A stretch of 64,000 nucleotides of DNA from a virus: the IMG/VR virus record IMGVR_UViG_3300042695_002264, positions 106,519-170,518 of that record. One strand, given 5' to 3'. Below, piece after piece: positions 34,572-44,401 of the stretch (positions are counted from its first letter, which is position 1; each line of letters begins with the position of its first letter). The notes below the pieces were generated by a model, which saw nothing but the letters and a program-made list of their open reading frames with translations, made no database searches and was not told the DNA's origin. Both the position numbers and the translations under genes were made by a program.

Positions 34572-36164
34572 TTATCTATTTAATTTAATTTTGATGTTAT
34601 CTCCGCTAAATGCAGCAGCCATACGATCTTTTAAAGACTCTACTGCACCCGCAGCATTGGCTACATCATTTTTTACAGAAGCTTCGGAAACAGCCTCGGC
34701 AACAACTTCTTCTGCCTTAGCTTCTTCTTTTACTTCTTCGGTTACAACAGTTGTTTCTTCAGCGACAGTTTCTTCGCTTGCTTTGGCCATTTTCATTTTT
34801 TCTTCTTCGTTTTTCATCATCTTTTCGGCCATTTGTTTTTTATAAGCTTTGCTCTTAGCAGAAGCTAATGTGGAAAATTTCTTGAACCATTTTTGAAAAT
34901 CTTCTTCGCTAGCAATAGCTTTTAGATCTTCAGCAATAATTTCACGATCTTCATCTGCAAGATCATATTCTGAATCGATTGTTGCCATGCGAGCTTGAAA
35001 TACTTCTTCAGCTTCTTTAGCGGCGATTTGATTTTTAAGTTCATTTAGAGCTGTTTCTGAATCTTCTTTTGATTTCTTAAGCTCATCTAGTTGTGCTTGC
35101 AATTGGGCAATTTGTTCGCCAAGATTTGTTGCAAGAACTTGCTTTTCATCGGCTTCTTTTTTCCATACTTCAGAATTTTCTGCAATTTTTTCAGCGATAA
35201 AGTCAGTTATTGCTGAAGCTGAAAGTTCTTTCATAGAATCTTCATTAATGTCTTTGATGTCTGTTATTTTCATAATTAAATTAATTGATGCTTCCTGAGT
35301 TATTACATTTTCTAATTGAATTTTATCACATTTTTTTTCATCCTCTTCAGATCCAACCTTTACAAGTTTTAAATCTACAGAGTCTTCTCCAGAATTGTCT
35401 GTTGTAATAATGCCTTTAACTTCTGCTGCTGGAGTTTCAGTCAATCCAATGCCAAGGCTTAAAATAGTATCGCCTTGCAAGTTTAAATATACTGGATTGC
35501 CTTCTTCGTCAGCACCATTACCGCCAAATGTTTTCAATCTGGCTTTTAATTCATTAACGGCTTCGCCATCTACAATTTCACACTCTTTAAGATATTTAGA
35601 TCCTTTAGCAATATTAAATTCTTTAAATGCAACTTCCCACGAGGCAGAAATTGAACCAAATTTATCTGAAGTAGCATCTCCAGATTCTGATACAACATCG
35701 GCAAAGTCAGGATTGACTGCCCTCCAAACAATCCCAGACAAAACAACATTAAATACCTTACCTTCTGAAGCAAGTTCGCGCGCAGTTGCTTCAGCTATTG
35801 GCTGATCATCAGGAAAAGAAGAAAATCCATAATCAGTAATACATCCAACTACATTTTTTCTTTCATGCTCGATATTTATATACTTTCCTTTGAAACTTTT
35901 AGCAATTGCAATGCCTTTCTCGCCAGAAATCATATGTCCATTTTTATTGCCAAGATTTGGGGTATAGGCATTAAAAGCTACCCCAAGAATATCGTAACTA
36001 GATTCAAAATCAAAATCTTTTGGAAGAAGATTTTTTAACTTATCCGCACTTGCTTTGGCAATATATTGTAAATCTTCCTTATCCATAGATACTGCTTTGA
36101 TTTGAATGCTATCAAAGCGAATATGGAATGGATACTCTTCTAATTTTTTACTTTTTTTTGCCAT
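34572..36164 (-). CDS. Prohead protease fused to scaffold domain
   Basis: 530 residues from the ATG at 36164, four nt after the upstream stop; the longer frame from 36275 would overlap that gene. Residues about 10-190 resemble T4 gp21/HK97-type (U9/S77-like) prohead proteases: KGKYINIEHERKNVVG with candidate catalytic His100, and KFGSISASWEVAF with candidate Ser171-175. Residues about 320-470 form a long Glu/Lys/Gln-rich coiled coil, and the end is acidic, as in scaffolds. An internal ATG at 35273 (MKITDIKDINEDS) could give a separate scaffold of about 233 residues. The protein probably directs procapsid assembly and then removes the scaffold. Confidence 0.72.
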   Translation of the reverse strand: MAKKSKKLEEYPFHIRFDSIQIKAVSMDKEDLQYIAKASADKLKNLLPKDFDFESSYDILGVAFNAYTPNLGNKNGHMISGEKGIAIAKSFKGKYINIEHERKNVVGCITDYGFSSFPDDQPIAEATARELASEGKVFNVVLSGIVWRAVNPDFADVVSESGDATSDKFGSISASWEVAFKEFNIAKGSKYLKECEIVDGEAVNELKARLKTFGGNGADEEGNPVYLNLQGDTILSLGIGLTETPAAEVKGIITTDNSGEDSVDLKLVKVGSEEDEKKCDKIQLENVITQEASINLIMKITDIKDINEDSMKELSASAITDFIAEKIAENSEVWKKEADEKQVLATNLGEQIAQLQAQLDELKKSKEDSETALNELKNQIAAKEAEEVFQARMATIDSEYDLADEDREIIAEDLKAIASEEDFQKWFKKFSTLASAKSKAYKKQMAEKMMKNEEEKMKMAKASEETVAEETTVVTEEVKEEAKAEEVVAEAVSEASVKNDVANAAGAVESLKDRMAAAFSGDNIKIKLNR

Positions 36165-36165
36165 A

Positions 36166-36468
36166 TTAATTTTGTTGTGTAATTGCACACCAGTATCGAC
36201 TGCTTCCGCTAGATATTGCACGGACCTCTCCCATTGGAGACGTAGAAAAAACTGGAGCGGCATAGCCAGATCCACTCAATACAATATCGTAAAATGGAAC
36301 GCCTTGATCGATAAAAAATGGGCTCCTATATTGTAATCTGATAGTTCCAGAAGCATTTCCAAAAGCGCTAAATAAGTTTTCACGACTCCGACCAATTTCT
36401 GCCCATTGACCAGTAAATGGAGCCTGCTGTCCTGTTAAAAGATGTATTGTGTTTAAGAAATCGCTCAT
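36166..36468 (-). CDS. Small structural protein, unknown
   Basis: 100 residues with FLNTIHLLTGQQAPFTGQWA at the N-terminus and YDIVLSGSGYAAPVFSTSP in the second half; mostly beta. It sits between the fibre-like cassette and the protease gene, two bases before the latter. A TGTAATAAATAAATAA motif lies 14 nt before the ATG. Function not recognised; probably a minor head protein. Confidence 0.45.
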   Translation of the reverse strand: MSDFLNTIHLLTGQQAPFTGQWAEIGRSRENLFSAFGNASGTIRLQYRSPFFIDQGVPFYDIVLSGSGYAAPVFSTSPMGEVRAISSGSSRYWCAITQQN

Positions 36469-36482
36469 AATATTATTTATTT

Positions 36483-36488
36483 ATTACA
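36483..36488 (-). promoter_or_regulatory. TGTAAT-N3-TA motif before the protease unit
   Basis: TGTAATAAATAAATAA, 14 nt before the ATG at 36468, preceded by TTTTTAAAATG. Confidence 0.35.
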
Positions 36489-36539
36489 CATTTTAAAAAG
36501 AAATTCCAAATTTGGACTAAATAAAAATTTTTATAATTA

Positions 36540-37193
36540 TTACCATGTAATCCAATGCGACCAAATTCCACTTCTATTATTGTATGATGCGACTGCAGTT
36601 CCAGTTCCCCAAATTAAATCATTTAGACTACTACCACAATTAGTTCCATCAAATCCAGCACCAATAGACCCACTAGAATTCGACCAAGCGCATGCAAGCT
36701 GAGAGGTATTATAAATACCATGTCCACCAGGGCTACCAAGCATCACCCTTCTTGGGGAATATCCAGATGTAGCAGTGTCAATCGGGCCAGTAGGGTTATA
36801 AAGTATGGGGGTAGTCCAATACACAGCAGCTCTTATATCAAGAGCGTCTCTTTGAACTAAAAGCCCGCCCATTGGAATATTCAAACCAAGCATATTTGTT
36901 GTTGCGATAGATCTATATACAGATCTAAAAACACAAACCCAGCCTCTAGATTCATAATAATCTGGCTCAAATTCTAAAAGCACAGCAGAAGACATACTTC
37001 CAGATCTAAAAAAGTATCTACCACTTCTATATCTTAACTGCATAGCCTCAGATGGGCTAGAAAGAGGCTTGCCGGGCGTGATCCCCTTATTGAATTTATC
37101 CATTATTATAAATGGCTTCATAGAGCCACCTAATGCACCATTATGCAATCCATTATTTAACGAGCCGCTTAGCTTTGCCAATAGACTGCTCAT
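36540..37193 (-). CDS. Virion adhesion protein with fibrinogen-like C-terminal motif
   Basis: 217 residues. The segment from about 130 to the end (RVMLGSPGGHGIYNTSQLAC, then SIGAGFDGTNCGSSLNDLIW, GTGTAVASYNNRSGIWSHWI) has the regular G-x-G-x-D and C...C pattern of a compact extracellular-type domain. I recall similar sequences at the ends of aquatic phage virion proteins, loosely like fibrinogen C-domains. The two cysteines (about 155 and 177) could form a disulphide. It probably binds a surface glycan; because it sits in the head gene region it may be a capsid fibre. Confidence 0.45.
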   Translation of the reverse strand: MSSLLAKLSGSLNNGLHNGALGGSMKPFIIMDKFNKGITPGKPLSSPSEAMQLRYRSGRYFFRSGSMSSAVLLEFEPDYYESRGWVCVFRSVYRSIATTNMLGLNIPMGGLLVQRDALDIRAAVYWTTPILYNPTGPIDTATSGYSPRRVMLGSPGGHGIYNTSQLACAWSNSSGSIGAGFDGTNCGSSLNDLIWGTGTAVASYNNRSGIWSHWITW

Positions 37194-37198
37194 ATAGT

Positions 37199-37654
37199 TT
37201 AATAATTTTCAGCAATAACAGTAACTGTAATCTGGCCATTAAGACCCAAATTATTCATATATCTTGCAACTAACTGGGCTCCTGATTCAACAGGATAATA
37301 TCTTTTGCCAGCACTGTCTATTGGATATGCCGGAGATCCACTAGCAGAAAGAACATCTATTGGCGGTGTTGCTCCAGAGCCTGCCATTGGCGGAATACTA
37401 AGGGTTGTAAATGGATGTATTGCTGTTGGCTCATTTCTATTTGCGCCAGAAATAGCAAACTGCATCGGTATTGTCAATGCAGCAGGAGCGACGGCACCAG
37501 TTACTGTAGCGATAACGTTTATTGATTTAACCAAACTGTCATCATTACCAGCTGTAAAAATAGTTTTATAAATTCCACTTTCTCCAAAAGCAGTAAATGT
37601 CTGTCCAGCGTTTATTATTTCTTTAGTTAAAAAAAGTGATGTTTGTTTTGCCAT
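37199..37654 (-). CDS. Small virion protein, unknown
   Basis: 151 residues, a single beta-sandwich-like domain: LFLTKEIINAGQTFTAFGES, VKSINVIATVTGAVAPAALT and GQITVTVIAENY as the last strand. The preceding AAGGA site (10 nt before ATG at 37654) is one of the few clear ribosome sites here. It lies in the cassette between portal and protease and may be a head decoration or fibre base. Confidence 0.45.
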   Translation of the reverse strand: MAKQTSLFLTKEIINAGQTFTAFGESGIYKTIFTAGNDDSLVKSINVIATVTGAVAPAALTIPMQFAISGANRNEPTAIHPFTTLSIPPMAGSGATPPIDVLSASGSPAYPIDSAGKRYYPVESGAQLVARYMNNLGLNGQITVTVIAENY

Positions 37655-37671
37655 ATTATATAATCCTTACA

Positions 37672-39111
37672 TTAAATATATCTTAAAATAACTAAATTTC
37701 TAATAGTTTCATTTTCTGCTTGTTGCGCTGCTTCTTGCTCTGGGGTTATTGTAACTAATCTACCACTATTAATATTCAATGTTTTTGTATTATTGCTGTA
37801 ATATAATCTACCCTCTTGGTACGGAATATTCGTGTCAGAGTTCGGAATAAAATCAATTGTATTAAAATTTCCACTCGTATATTTGACTGTTATGGTTTGT
37901 GATGGGTAACCATCTTTGCTAATCTCTATTCCGCTTACGCCATCTATATTCACTGCACCATATGAATTATTTAAACTTGTAATTCCAGAATTTCCTGCCT
38001 CAATAAGTCCTGTCAAAAATCCAGAAAGATTATCTAAATATCCTGATATAATTTGAATACCAGTATTCAATGTAGAAGTTGCTTGTCCAGAAAAAATATC
38101 AAAAATATCTTTTGTTACTACATTTTTAACATAATTTGCTGAAGCAATTGCGCGACCCCCAAGAACAATATGTAAATTTGTAAGATTATTTAGCCCCCTA
38201 TAGATATCTATTCCAACAATTTGTCTTGGTAAAATATATTTATCTTGACCTATTAAATTAAAAGACGCAAATGTGCCAGTCGGCATTGTAAAATTTGTTA
38301 TTGTTGTTCGCGTATTAGATTTTGGATCACGATAATAAAATCTACCACTAAGCGGCTGCTGAATTGTTAATGGATCGCCATTTCCAATCGTACTAGATCC
38401 AGTTGATGCCGAATAAACACCCCATCTTGTAGCTATAAATTCATTTGGCAAATAATATTCCAGAACGGTTTCTCCAGTTATAGATCCATATTCCAAGAAA
38501 AAAGAAATGGCAGAATCTCCACTACTCATTATTACGCCATCGCTTACATTGGCTTCATTTATATCGTTATATCTCCCTCTTAAAGAAACTATTAAGTCTT
38601 CTGCCCCAGACAATCCAGAATATATATTCCATCCAATAATCGTATCACCGCTAATTGTAGTTTCTGGAATTACTCCAAAATTAAAAAACTCACCAGAATT
38701 TATCCAAAACGAAGTAACTGTTGTTTTGCTATTTGGATCGGTCAAACTTCTAGTATAAAAATCTCCAGTAAGTGGGCCAAATAATAGTTGACTTGGATTT
38801 GACGGATTTACATGCGTTGGTCCAAGACCACTTCTTCCTAAAGAAACGCTCCATCCAGTAACAATATATGATGATGCTGTATATTCCTCATATAATGACA
38901 TTCCAGTATATGGAAAAGATGCAAAATAACTTGGGGGCTGTAGGCCTATTTCGTATGGCAATACAATAAATGGATTTGCTCCAGGCACAGCCAATGGCCT
39001 TCCATCAATAAGTAAAGTTTCTTTCCAATCATCAACTGTCACATGGCTGCCGCTCATAAAAATAGAGGCAACATTCAGATGTGAACTAGATGTTTTAATT
39101 CTATTTTTCAT
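37672..39111 (-). CDS. Head or tail fibre protein with duplicated adhesion module
   Basis: 479 residues. Two copies of a roughly 100-residue module are visible. The first runs about 80-185 and ends TIIGWNIYSGLSGAEDLIVS; the second runs about 225-325 and ends QIVGIDIYRGLNNLTNLHIV. Each has the order G-x-F-Y-x-R, T-T-x-x-F, I-x-G-x-x-I-Y. The same ending appears in the rightward fibre gene 53862-56372 (RIIGLNIYNAPEDMRSISIH). The C-terminus has a YSNNTKTLNINSGRL strand and then a helix. It is coupled to the portal-side gene by overlap. Confidence 0.5.
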   Translation of the reverse strand: MKNRIKTSSSHLNVASIFMSGSHVTVDDWKETLLIDGRPLAVPGANPFIVLPYEIGLQPPSYFASFPYTGMSLYEEYTASSYIVTGWSVSLGRSGLGPTHVNPSNPSQLLFGPLTGDFYTRSLTDPNSKTTVTSFWINSGEFFNFGVIPETTISGDTIIGWNIYSGLSGAEDLIVSLRGRYNDINEANVSDGVIMSSGDSAISFFLEYGSITGETVLEYYLPNEFIATRWGVYSASTGSSTIGNGDPLTIQQPLSGRFYYRDPKSNTRTTITNFTMPTGTFASFNLIGQDKYILPRQIVGIDIYRGLNNLTNLHIVLGGRAIASANYVKNVVTKDIFDIFSGQATSTLNTGIQIISGYLDNLSGFLTGLIEAGNSGITSLNNSYGAVNIDGVSGIEISKDGYPSQTITVKYTSGNFNTIDFIPNSDTNIPYQEGRLYYSNNTKTLNINSGRLVTITPEQEAAQQAENETIRNLVILRYI

Positions 39112-40547
39112 TATTCAATATATGGAGAAACGCTAAAATTTGTGAAATTTAAGTTTGCAGTGAAAATAACATCATGAACGCCATCCAGACCATCCCCAGG
39201 ATCATTTCCAGAATATCCACTTGCCCATACATACAATCTTTCATCGTTTCCTCCGCTCAAAAAAATGTTATATTTATTTGTGCCACCAAAAAGATCTGAT
39301 TCGTCTTTTATATCAATTTGTAAATTTGTTGCACGTTGAGCCATGAAATATTTTTTACCATATATTCCAAAATTTTTTGCATCAAAACTTGCATCAAAAT
39401 CTGTAATATCATACCTAACGGCCATATAATTTATCTCGCCAAATAAAATTGTTCCCGTTTGAAGAAAAATTCCAGAATATGAAGTTTTTGGAACTTTCAA
39501 GGTTTTCATAATTTCCTTTCCAGATAAGAAAGCTTTCATATGCATATTTGTAGTAAATGTATTATCTACAGACCCACCAAAAGCAACAGCATATGGGTGT
39601 TTAAATGTTTGATTGTTAAAAATTCCATTTATTAATGAAGACCCTGTTACATTAACAAAATTACTTCCAGTATTATTTACAAAAGTCGAAAAACTATTTT
39701 GTAAATATCTAGAATCAACTGAATTAAAAGTATTTATGCCAGTATTTCCCTGCAACCTATTGCGATCTCCATCAATTAAACATGATGTATTTTGATTAAT
39801 TATATTCTCGTTGCCAATATAATTAATATTTAAATTATTACCTGCAAAAAACTGATTAACGCCCCAGCCTCTACCCGTATATCCAACAAAAATACTGTTT
39901 AATCCAGTAACGGTGTTTAGATTAATATCTGAAGTTCCAATCAAAGAAACTGGATTTCCTTGAAGTCCATTTATTGAATTTACCCCAGAAAATGCTGCTT
40001 GACCTGCATCAATAAAAATTGATTGGCCTGTAACAGTAACTTGAGCGCCATTTCTGCCAATTAAAGATATGTTACCAGTGGCATTGTTTAATTTTCCTAT
40101 ACCAGAATTACGAATTGTTAATAAAGTTTTATTAGAATTATATACTGTTTCTATACTATTTGCCCCAGTAATAGAAATCCCACTAATGGCCAATGTGGAT
40201 AAATTAATTGGCCAAACATCAACATTTCCATATCCAGAAATATTCTGAAAGCTAAATCCTCCTCCAGCACCGCCAGAAGATCCAATATAAATTGTGTTTC
40301 CGCTTACTCTCGTATAAATTCCGCTTACTCCAGTGACAGAAACATTTCCAGCCAATCCGCCCAAAGATTGAACAAAATTTCCATTTTCGCCATTTAGTGC
40401 GAAAAATAACGTATTTCCAATAGGAACAGATTTTAATCCAGAAACTCCACTTAAATTGCTATAATTTGGATATAAAGGATCTCCGTATGTTTTAACTAAG
40501 CCAGAAATATCTGGGTGAAGTTGTGAAGCGCGAATTAATGTTCTCAT
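39111..40547 (-). CDS. Fibre protein with beta-helix-like repeats
   Basis: 478 residues. The first two thirds show recurring short strands with V-S-G, V-T-G and L-x-G turns ([59 protein letters not shown]), as in beta-helical or triple-stranded fibre shafts. The C-terminal third has an Asn-rich [20 protein letters not shown]-like tract and then a globular domain. It overlaps the portal gene by 4 nt, so it is made together with it, which favours a portal- or head-linked fibre over a tail fibre. Confidence 0.5.
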   Translation of the reverse strand: MRTLIRASQLHPDISGLVKTYGDPLYPNYSNLSGVSGLKSVPIGNTLFFALNGENGNFVQSLGGLAGNVSVTGVSGIYTRVSGNTIYIGSSGGAGGGFSFQNISGYGNVDVWPINLSTLAISGISITGANSIETVYNSNKTLLTIRNSGIGKLNNATGNISLIGRNGAQVTVTGQSIFIDAGQAAFSGVNSINGLQGNPVSLIGTSDINLNTVTGLNSIFVGYTGRGWGVNQFFAGNNLNINYIGNENIINQNTSCLIDGDRNRLQGNTGINTFNSVDSRYLQNSFSTFVNNTGSNFVNVTGSSLINGIFNNQTFKHPYAVAFGGSVDNTFTTNMHMKAFLSGKEIMKTLKVPKTSYSGIFLQTGTILFGEINYMAVRYDITDFDASFDAKNFGIYGKKYFMAQRATNLQIDIKDESDLFGGTNKYNIFLSGGNDERLYVWASGYSGNDPGDGLDGVHDVIFTANLNFTNFSVSPYIE

Positions 40548-42439
40548 TTTTTAGCGTGATAAAGAATTGCAGCTTCGTCTTGTCCAATTTCGTGATGTGC
40601 AGCAATATCAAAAATTTCTTTTGAAATATTATTTTTTGTCACATCTTGAACTGGATTTTCAATATATTGATTGGCTTTATTTTTCCATTCAGATTTTTCT
40701 TCTGAAGAAATAATTATATTAGCTATATCAGAAGATATTTTTTTCTGTGATTGGTTTAATTTTTTAATTTTATATTTCTTCTTTAGCGTTTCAGAAATTA
40801 AATTTTCTAATTCATCTTTTTCTTTTAATACAGAGGCGATAAGAGTAGTACTAAATTTGTAAGACGCAACAGATCTCTGACCAGCTGGAGTAATTTTTTG
40901 CGTTGTTTGTTTTGTCGATATACCCGATGGCCTTCCAGATTGTTCTACGCCCTGCTTTGGATTTAATAATGGTGCATAAAATCCTTGCTCTTTTTCTGAA
41001 ATCATTTCCTTTTGAGACTCTTCAAGCTCGTAAGGCTCTGGCAATACATTAGTATTAATTGCAGATATTGCATCTTTTGGGGAAATTGCTCCAAGCTCAA
41101 GAAGTCTAGTATATACCCTAGAAAGCACAGCCGAATCATTTCTAAAATTATGTGTTTTCCATTTTGGAACAGGAACAGACTTAAAATTCATAGTTTTTGC
41201 TATATCACGAATTTGTGGCTCTAAAAATTTATTCATGAATTCGTGTCTTGCAAATTCAAGTCTTTTAAAGAAAGCATCCATTTTGGCGCTAGCATTTGCA
41301 TATTTATCATCGCCAAAAATAATATTATTTAAGCCAAGTCGAATATCTCTATCTACAATTTCGTATTTTTTTGGATCAAGAATATCGCCAATTTGTGGAA
41401 TTACGAATTGTGCTTTTGTTGTATAATCCGCTATTAAAACTCTTCCAACGCTACCATTTTCAAAAATTTTACGAAGCACTTCCTGGCTTTTTTGGCTTGG
41501 TGGCCCAAGCTGTTCATCGCCTTGAGTAATTAATAATACAGCTTGTTGAATTGTTCTAGAAATAGCCATATCAACCTTTTTAAGCTCAAGCTTCCAGTTT
41601 ATATCCTCTAATACAGGGAATCCCATCGGAACAGCCAATGGCTCATAATCCTGCTTTTTATAAAAAATACTAACAAGACGCTCAGAGTCCAAAGAAATTT
41701 CCAAAGACTGATTTCCATTTTTTATATTTCTAAGCTCTGGTATTGTAGATGCTATTTTCTTATCTTCTTCATTGCTTGGTCTTAATAGGGCACCAATCTC
41801 AAAAGAATTTAGTCTTTTTCTATATATTGGCGCAGTAAAGCTAGAAGAAGCTAATACTTGTATATCATATGGATTTAATATAATATATTTAAGTGGCACC
41901 TTCAATGCAGCTTCCGCAATATTCATTTGTTGAAGTTTTCGCAAACTTTCTCTTGGAAATTCTCCAAATAGTTTATATACAAAAACATTTCCACTACGAA
42001 AATATTCTCGAAAAAACATATCGGTTAACTGCCACAAATTAATTTTTTCAGCCCAAATATTAAAAAAGTTTCTTGACTCTTTGTTTCCGCCAGAAAATGT
42101 AATTTCTGAGATTGCAAATTCTGTCATTAAGTCAATTGTGTTTCTAAAAATTGGCACATTCCAATATGCCTTTTGACACAATAAAATAGTATCTTGCAAT
42201 GAGATATTTGTAGCATATCTACTGCTATTTTTTTCATATAAAAATGGAGCAACGCCAGCTTCAAGATTAGCAAATCTTTGAATTCTGGTTATGCTACCAG
42301 CAGAATTTGACCTTGAGCCTCTCTCTGGAGTCGTATCGCAAGAGCCAATTAGCTTATCATAATCATCCAAGCTAGCTGTTAATGGCTCCGAAATCTCCCT
42401 TTTGCTCTTTTTAGACCTTGTACCTTTTTTAGATATCAT
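40544..42439 (-). CDS. Portal protein
   Basis: 631 residues. Features expected of a portal are visible: a basic N-terminus, helical [20 protein letters not shown] and [20 protein letters not shown], a wing region with [35 protein letters not shown], then the long helix region around [20 protein letters not shown] and a C-terminal Lys/Glu/Gln-rich tail. It lies directly downstream of the large terminase gene. It forms the dodecameric DNA channel at one capsid vertex. A TGTAATAAATAACTG motif lies 12 nt before the ATG. Confidence 0.85.
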   Translation of the reverse strand: MISKKGTRSKKSKREISEPLTASLDDYDKLIGSCDTTPERGSRSNSAGSITRIQRFANLEAGVAPFLYEKNSSRYATNISLQDTILLCQKAYWNVPIFRNTIDLMTEFAISEITFSGGNKESRNFFNIWAEKINLWQLTDMFFREYFRSGNVFVYKLFGEFPRESLRKLQQMNIAEAALKVPLKYIILNPYDIQVLASSSFTAPIYRKRLNSFEIGALLRPSNEEDKKIASTIPELRNIKNGNQSLEISLDSERLVSIFYKKQDYEPLAVPMGFPVLEDINWKLELKKVDMAISRTIQQAVLLITQGDEQLGPPSQKSQEVLRKIFENGSVGRVLIADYTTKAQFVIPQIGDILDPKKYEIVDRDIRLGLNNIIFGDDKYANASAKMDAFFKRLEFARHEFMNKFLEPQIRDIAKTMNFKSVPVPKWKTHNFRNDSAVLSRVYTRLLELGAISPKDAISAINTNVLPEPYELEESQKEMISEKEQGFYAPLLNPKQGVEQSGRPSGISTKQTTQKITPAGQRSVASYKFSTTLIASVLKEKDELENLISETLKKKYKIKKLNQSQKKISSDIANIIISSEEKSEWKNKANQYIENPVQDVTKNNISKEIFDIAAHHEIGQDEAAILYHAKK

Positions 42440-42451
42440 ATGCAGTTATTT

Positions 42452-42457
42452 ATTACA
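42452..42457 (-). promoter_or_regulatory. TGTAAT-N3-TA motif before the portal gene
   Basis: TGTAATAAATAACTG, 12 nt before the ATG at 42439, in the 56-bp gap after the terminase gene. Confidence 0.35.
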
Positions 42458-42495
42458 GTAATGTATTCTGAAATTCATTTTATTTAAAAATTAAA

Positions 42496-44400
42496 TTAAA
42501 TTAGAGTTGGTATAAACTGTTCTCTTTTAATTTGAACATGGGTTTTGATTAATTCAAAATAACACTTTACGCCCCAGTTTCCTAATAATAGGGTGCTATA
42601 GTTATCTTTTCTAGGTTTATTATTTGCCGTTGAAGTTCTGGCCGATCTTGGAAGGTCAAAGCTTTGATGACCTCTGGAGGTTGATGTTACCTCAATATTT
42701 GCACACTGTTCTTTTGTTGAAATAATAATATCATCCTGAAGTTCAATAAATTCTCTTATTGATAATTTTCTATTATCTTCTTTAGAGTCGCCCTCTATAA
42801 CGCCAGATCCATGAGGAAATACTAATTTTAATGGAATTCTTAAATTAAACATATAAGACATATATTCTGGATGATTGCTCGCGCGAGAAGCAAACCATAT
42901 TTTTTTATGATCAATGCATGACTGCAAATAAGAATTAGATCTCATAATCCAATCCGTGCTTGGCGTTTGTCTAATGCACATGCATCCCATGTCTGGACTA
43001 TATTGTTTTTTTGCTTTAATAAGCATATCCACTTGATCCTGACCATCTTTAGTAGAATCCCATTCTGTTATATATGTTATTTTCTTATTTGCACCTTTAA
43101 ACAATTCGCTTTCATTGCATGCATCAATTATTGTATCTATGTTTGAAGAGTCTGCTATAATTAAAACCGTATTAAAATGCGTTAATACATAATAGATATA
43201 TTTTATGTGGTCCTGTAAATCTGCGCCAATTCTTTGATAGCCATGTACCAAAACCCCTTCTTCTTTTTCTTCATCAATCTCTATAACCGACATTGCAAAA
43301 AAGTCTGATGATGCACTTTTTGAATAATTTGGGTCAATTGATAATATATATTTTTTTAAAGGATCACCAGTAACTTTAGAATGTGGATATTCACCATCTG
43401 GAATGGTACATTCATTCATTTTACGCATGGAAAAATATCCATCGCCACCATCACGAAATTGTGCGCCATATTCGCGTTGAAATGAATCTTCTGATATACT
43501 TGCTCTTTGTGACTGAATAAACTCTCGGTTTAATATGGTTGCTGGTATAGCTTCCCATCCCATTTGTGATATAAAATAAGTTGGCCTTTCCTCTTCCTTA
43601 TTATTCATCGTCAAAATATCTGGACGTTCTACAAAATCATTCCAGTCAGAGTACATTTTATATAAATGCTGAAATTGATAAGATGCAGATGACAAGCAAA
43701 TCATTTGCGCGGCATTTTCAAAAATCATTTTATTATTAGGATGTAATGTGCCAGCTTTAATTAGCTCGTCCTCTAATTTTCTAACTTTAATTCTAAACGC
43801 AGCATCTCTTGGTGAAGACAGGAATGGTGCTAATACATCATTAATCATCTGTGGAGATAATAGCAAAACCTCATCAAGGATAAGAACGTCACAGCGCATA
43901 CCTCGCGTATCTTCAGAAAGTGGAATGGCGCATATATATCCACCATTAACGTCCCATTGAAATTTATCGTTTCTTAAATATGGTTTTTTGTCAAAGCATG
44001 ATCTTGCAAGCTGAGCTTCTTCTGTGTTTAATAGCCTTACAATTTCTTCAAAAATTCTACGGCTTGTTCTAAAATTCGCTGAAGCAATAACAATTCTAGT
44101 ACCAGGCTCAAATATGCATTTTAATATACAATACCAACCAGCTAAAGTAGATTTCCCACCACCACGACTAAAAATAAGCATGCAATTATTCTTTTCAAAC
44201 ATTGCATTTATATGCATAACCTGCATAGGCTCCATATTAATACCAAGAATTAATTGTGATGTAAATCCAATATTATGGCGCAAAAATTTTGCTAAAGTTA
44301 TTTTAGCCGTTCTATCATCAAGCTCTCCATGAAGATTTAGCAGTTCTTTATTTACATCTGCTATATCTTTTACTGGTTGATTTCCTGCCCAAATTGCCAT
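42496..44400 (-). CDS. terL: Terminase large subunit
   Basis: 634 residues. The N-terminal ATPase has Walker A MLIFSRGGGKST (74-85) and Walker B DVLILDEVLLLSP (about 170-182), with a coupling-type segment AAQMICLSSASYQF near 235. The C-terminal RNase H-like nuclease begins with ILSIDPNYSKSASSDFFAM (about 350), where the first Asp is catalytic, and LIIADSSNID near 415 supplies the second acidic residue. The enzyme cuts and packages DNA into the procapsid through the portal encoded next to it. Length is usual for large terminases. It starts 2 nt after the nuclease-like gene upstream. Confidence 0.93.
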   Translation of the reverse strand: MAIWAGNQPVKDIADVNKELLNLHGELDDRTAKITLAKFLRHNIGFTSQLILGINMEPMQVMHINAMFEKNNCMLIFSRGGGKSTLAGWYCILKCIFEPGTRIVIASANFRTSRRIFEEIVRLLNTEEAQLARSCFDKKPYLRNDKFQWDVNGGYICAIPLSEDTRGMRCDVLILDEVLLLSPQMINDVLAPFLSSPRDAAFRIKVRKLEDELIKAGTLHPNNKMIFENAAQMICLSSASYQFQHLYKMYSDWNDFVERPDILTMNNKEEERPTYFISQMGWEAIPATILNREFIQSQRASISEDSFQREYGAQFRDGGDGYFSMRKMNECTIPDGEYPHSKVTGDPLKKYILSIDPNYSKSASSDFFAMSVIEIDEEKEEGVLVHGYQRIGADLQDHIKYIYYVLTHFNTVLIIADSSNIDTIIDACNESELFKGANKKITYITEWDSTKDGQDQVDMLIKAKKQYSPDMGCMCIRQTPSTDWIMRSNSYLQSCIDHKKIWFASRASNHPEYMSYMFNLRIPLKLVFPHGSGVIEGDSKEDNRKLSIREFIELQDDIIISTKEQCANIEVTSTSRGHQSFDLPRSARTSTANNKPRKDNYSTLLLGNWGVKCYFELIKTHVQIKREQFIPTLI

Positions 44401-44401
44401 A

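Noticed and set aside
36165-36275. Longer start for the prohead protease
   Set aside because: The extension runs through the end of the upstream gene and adds sequence unlike the protease family.
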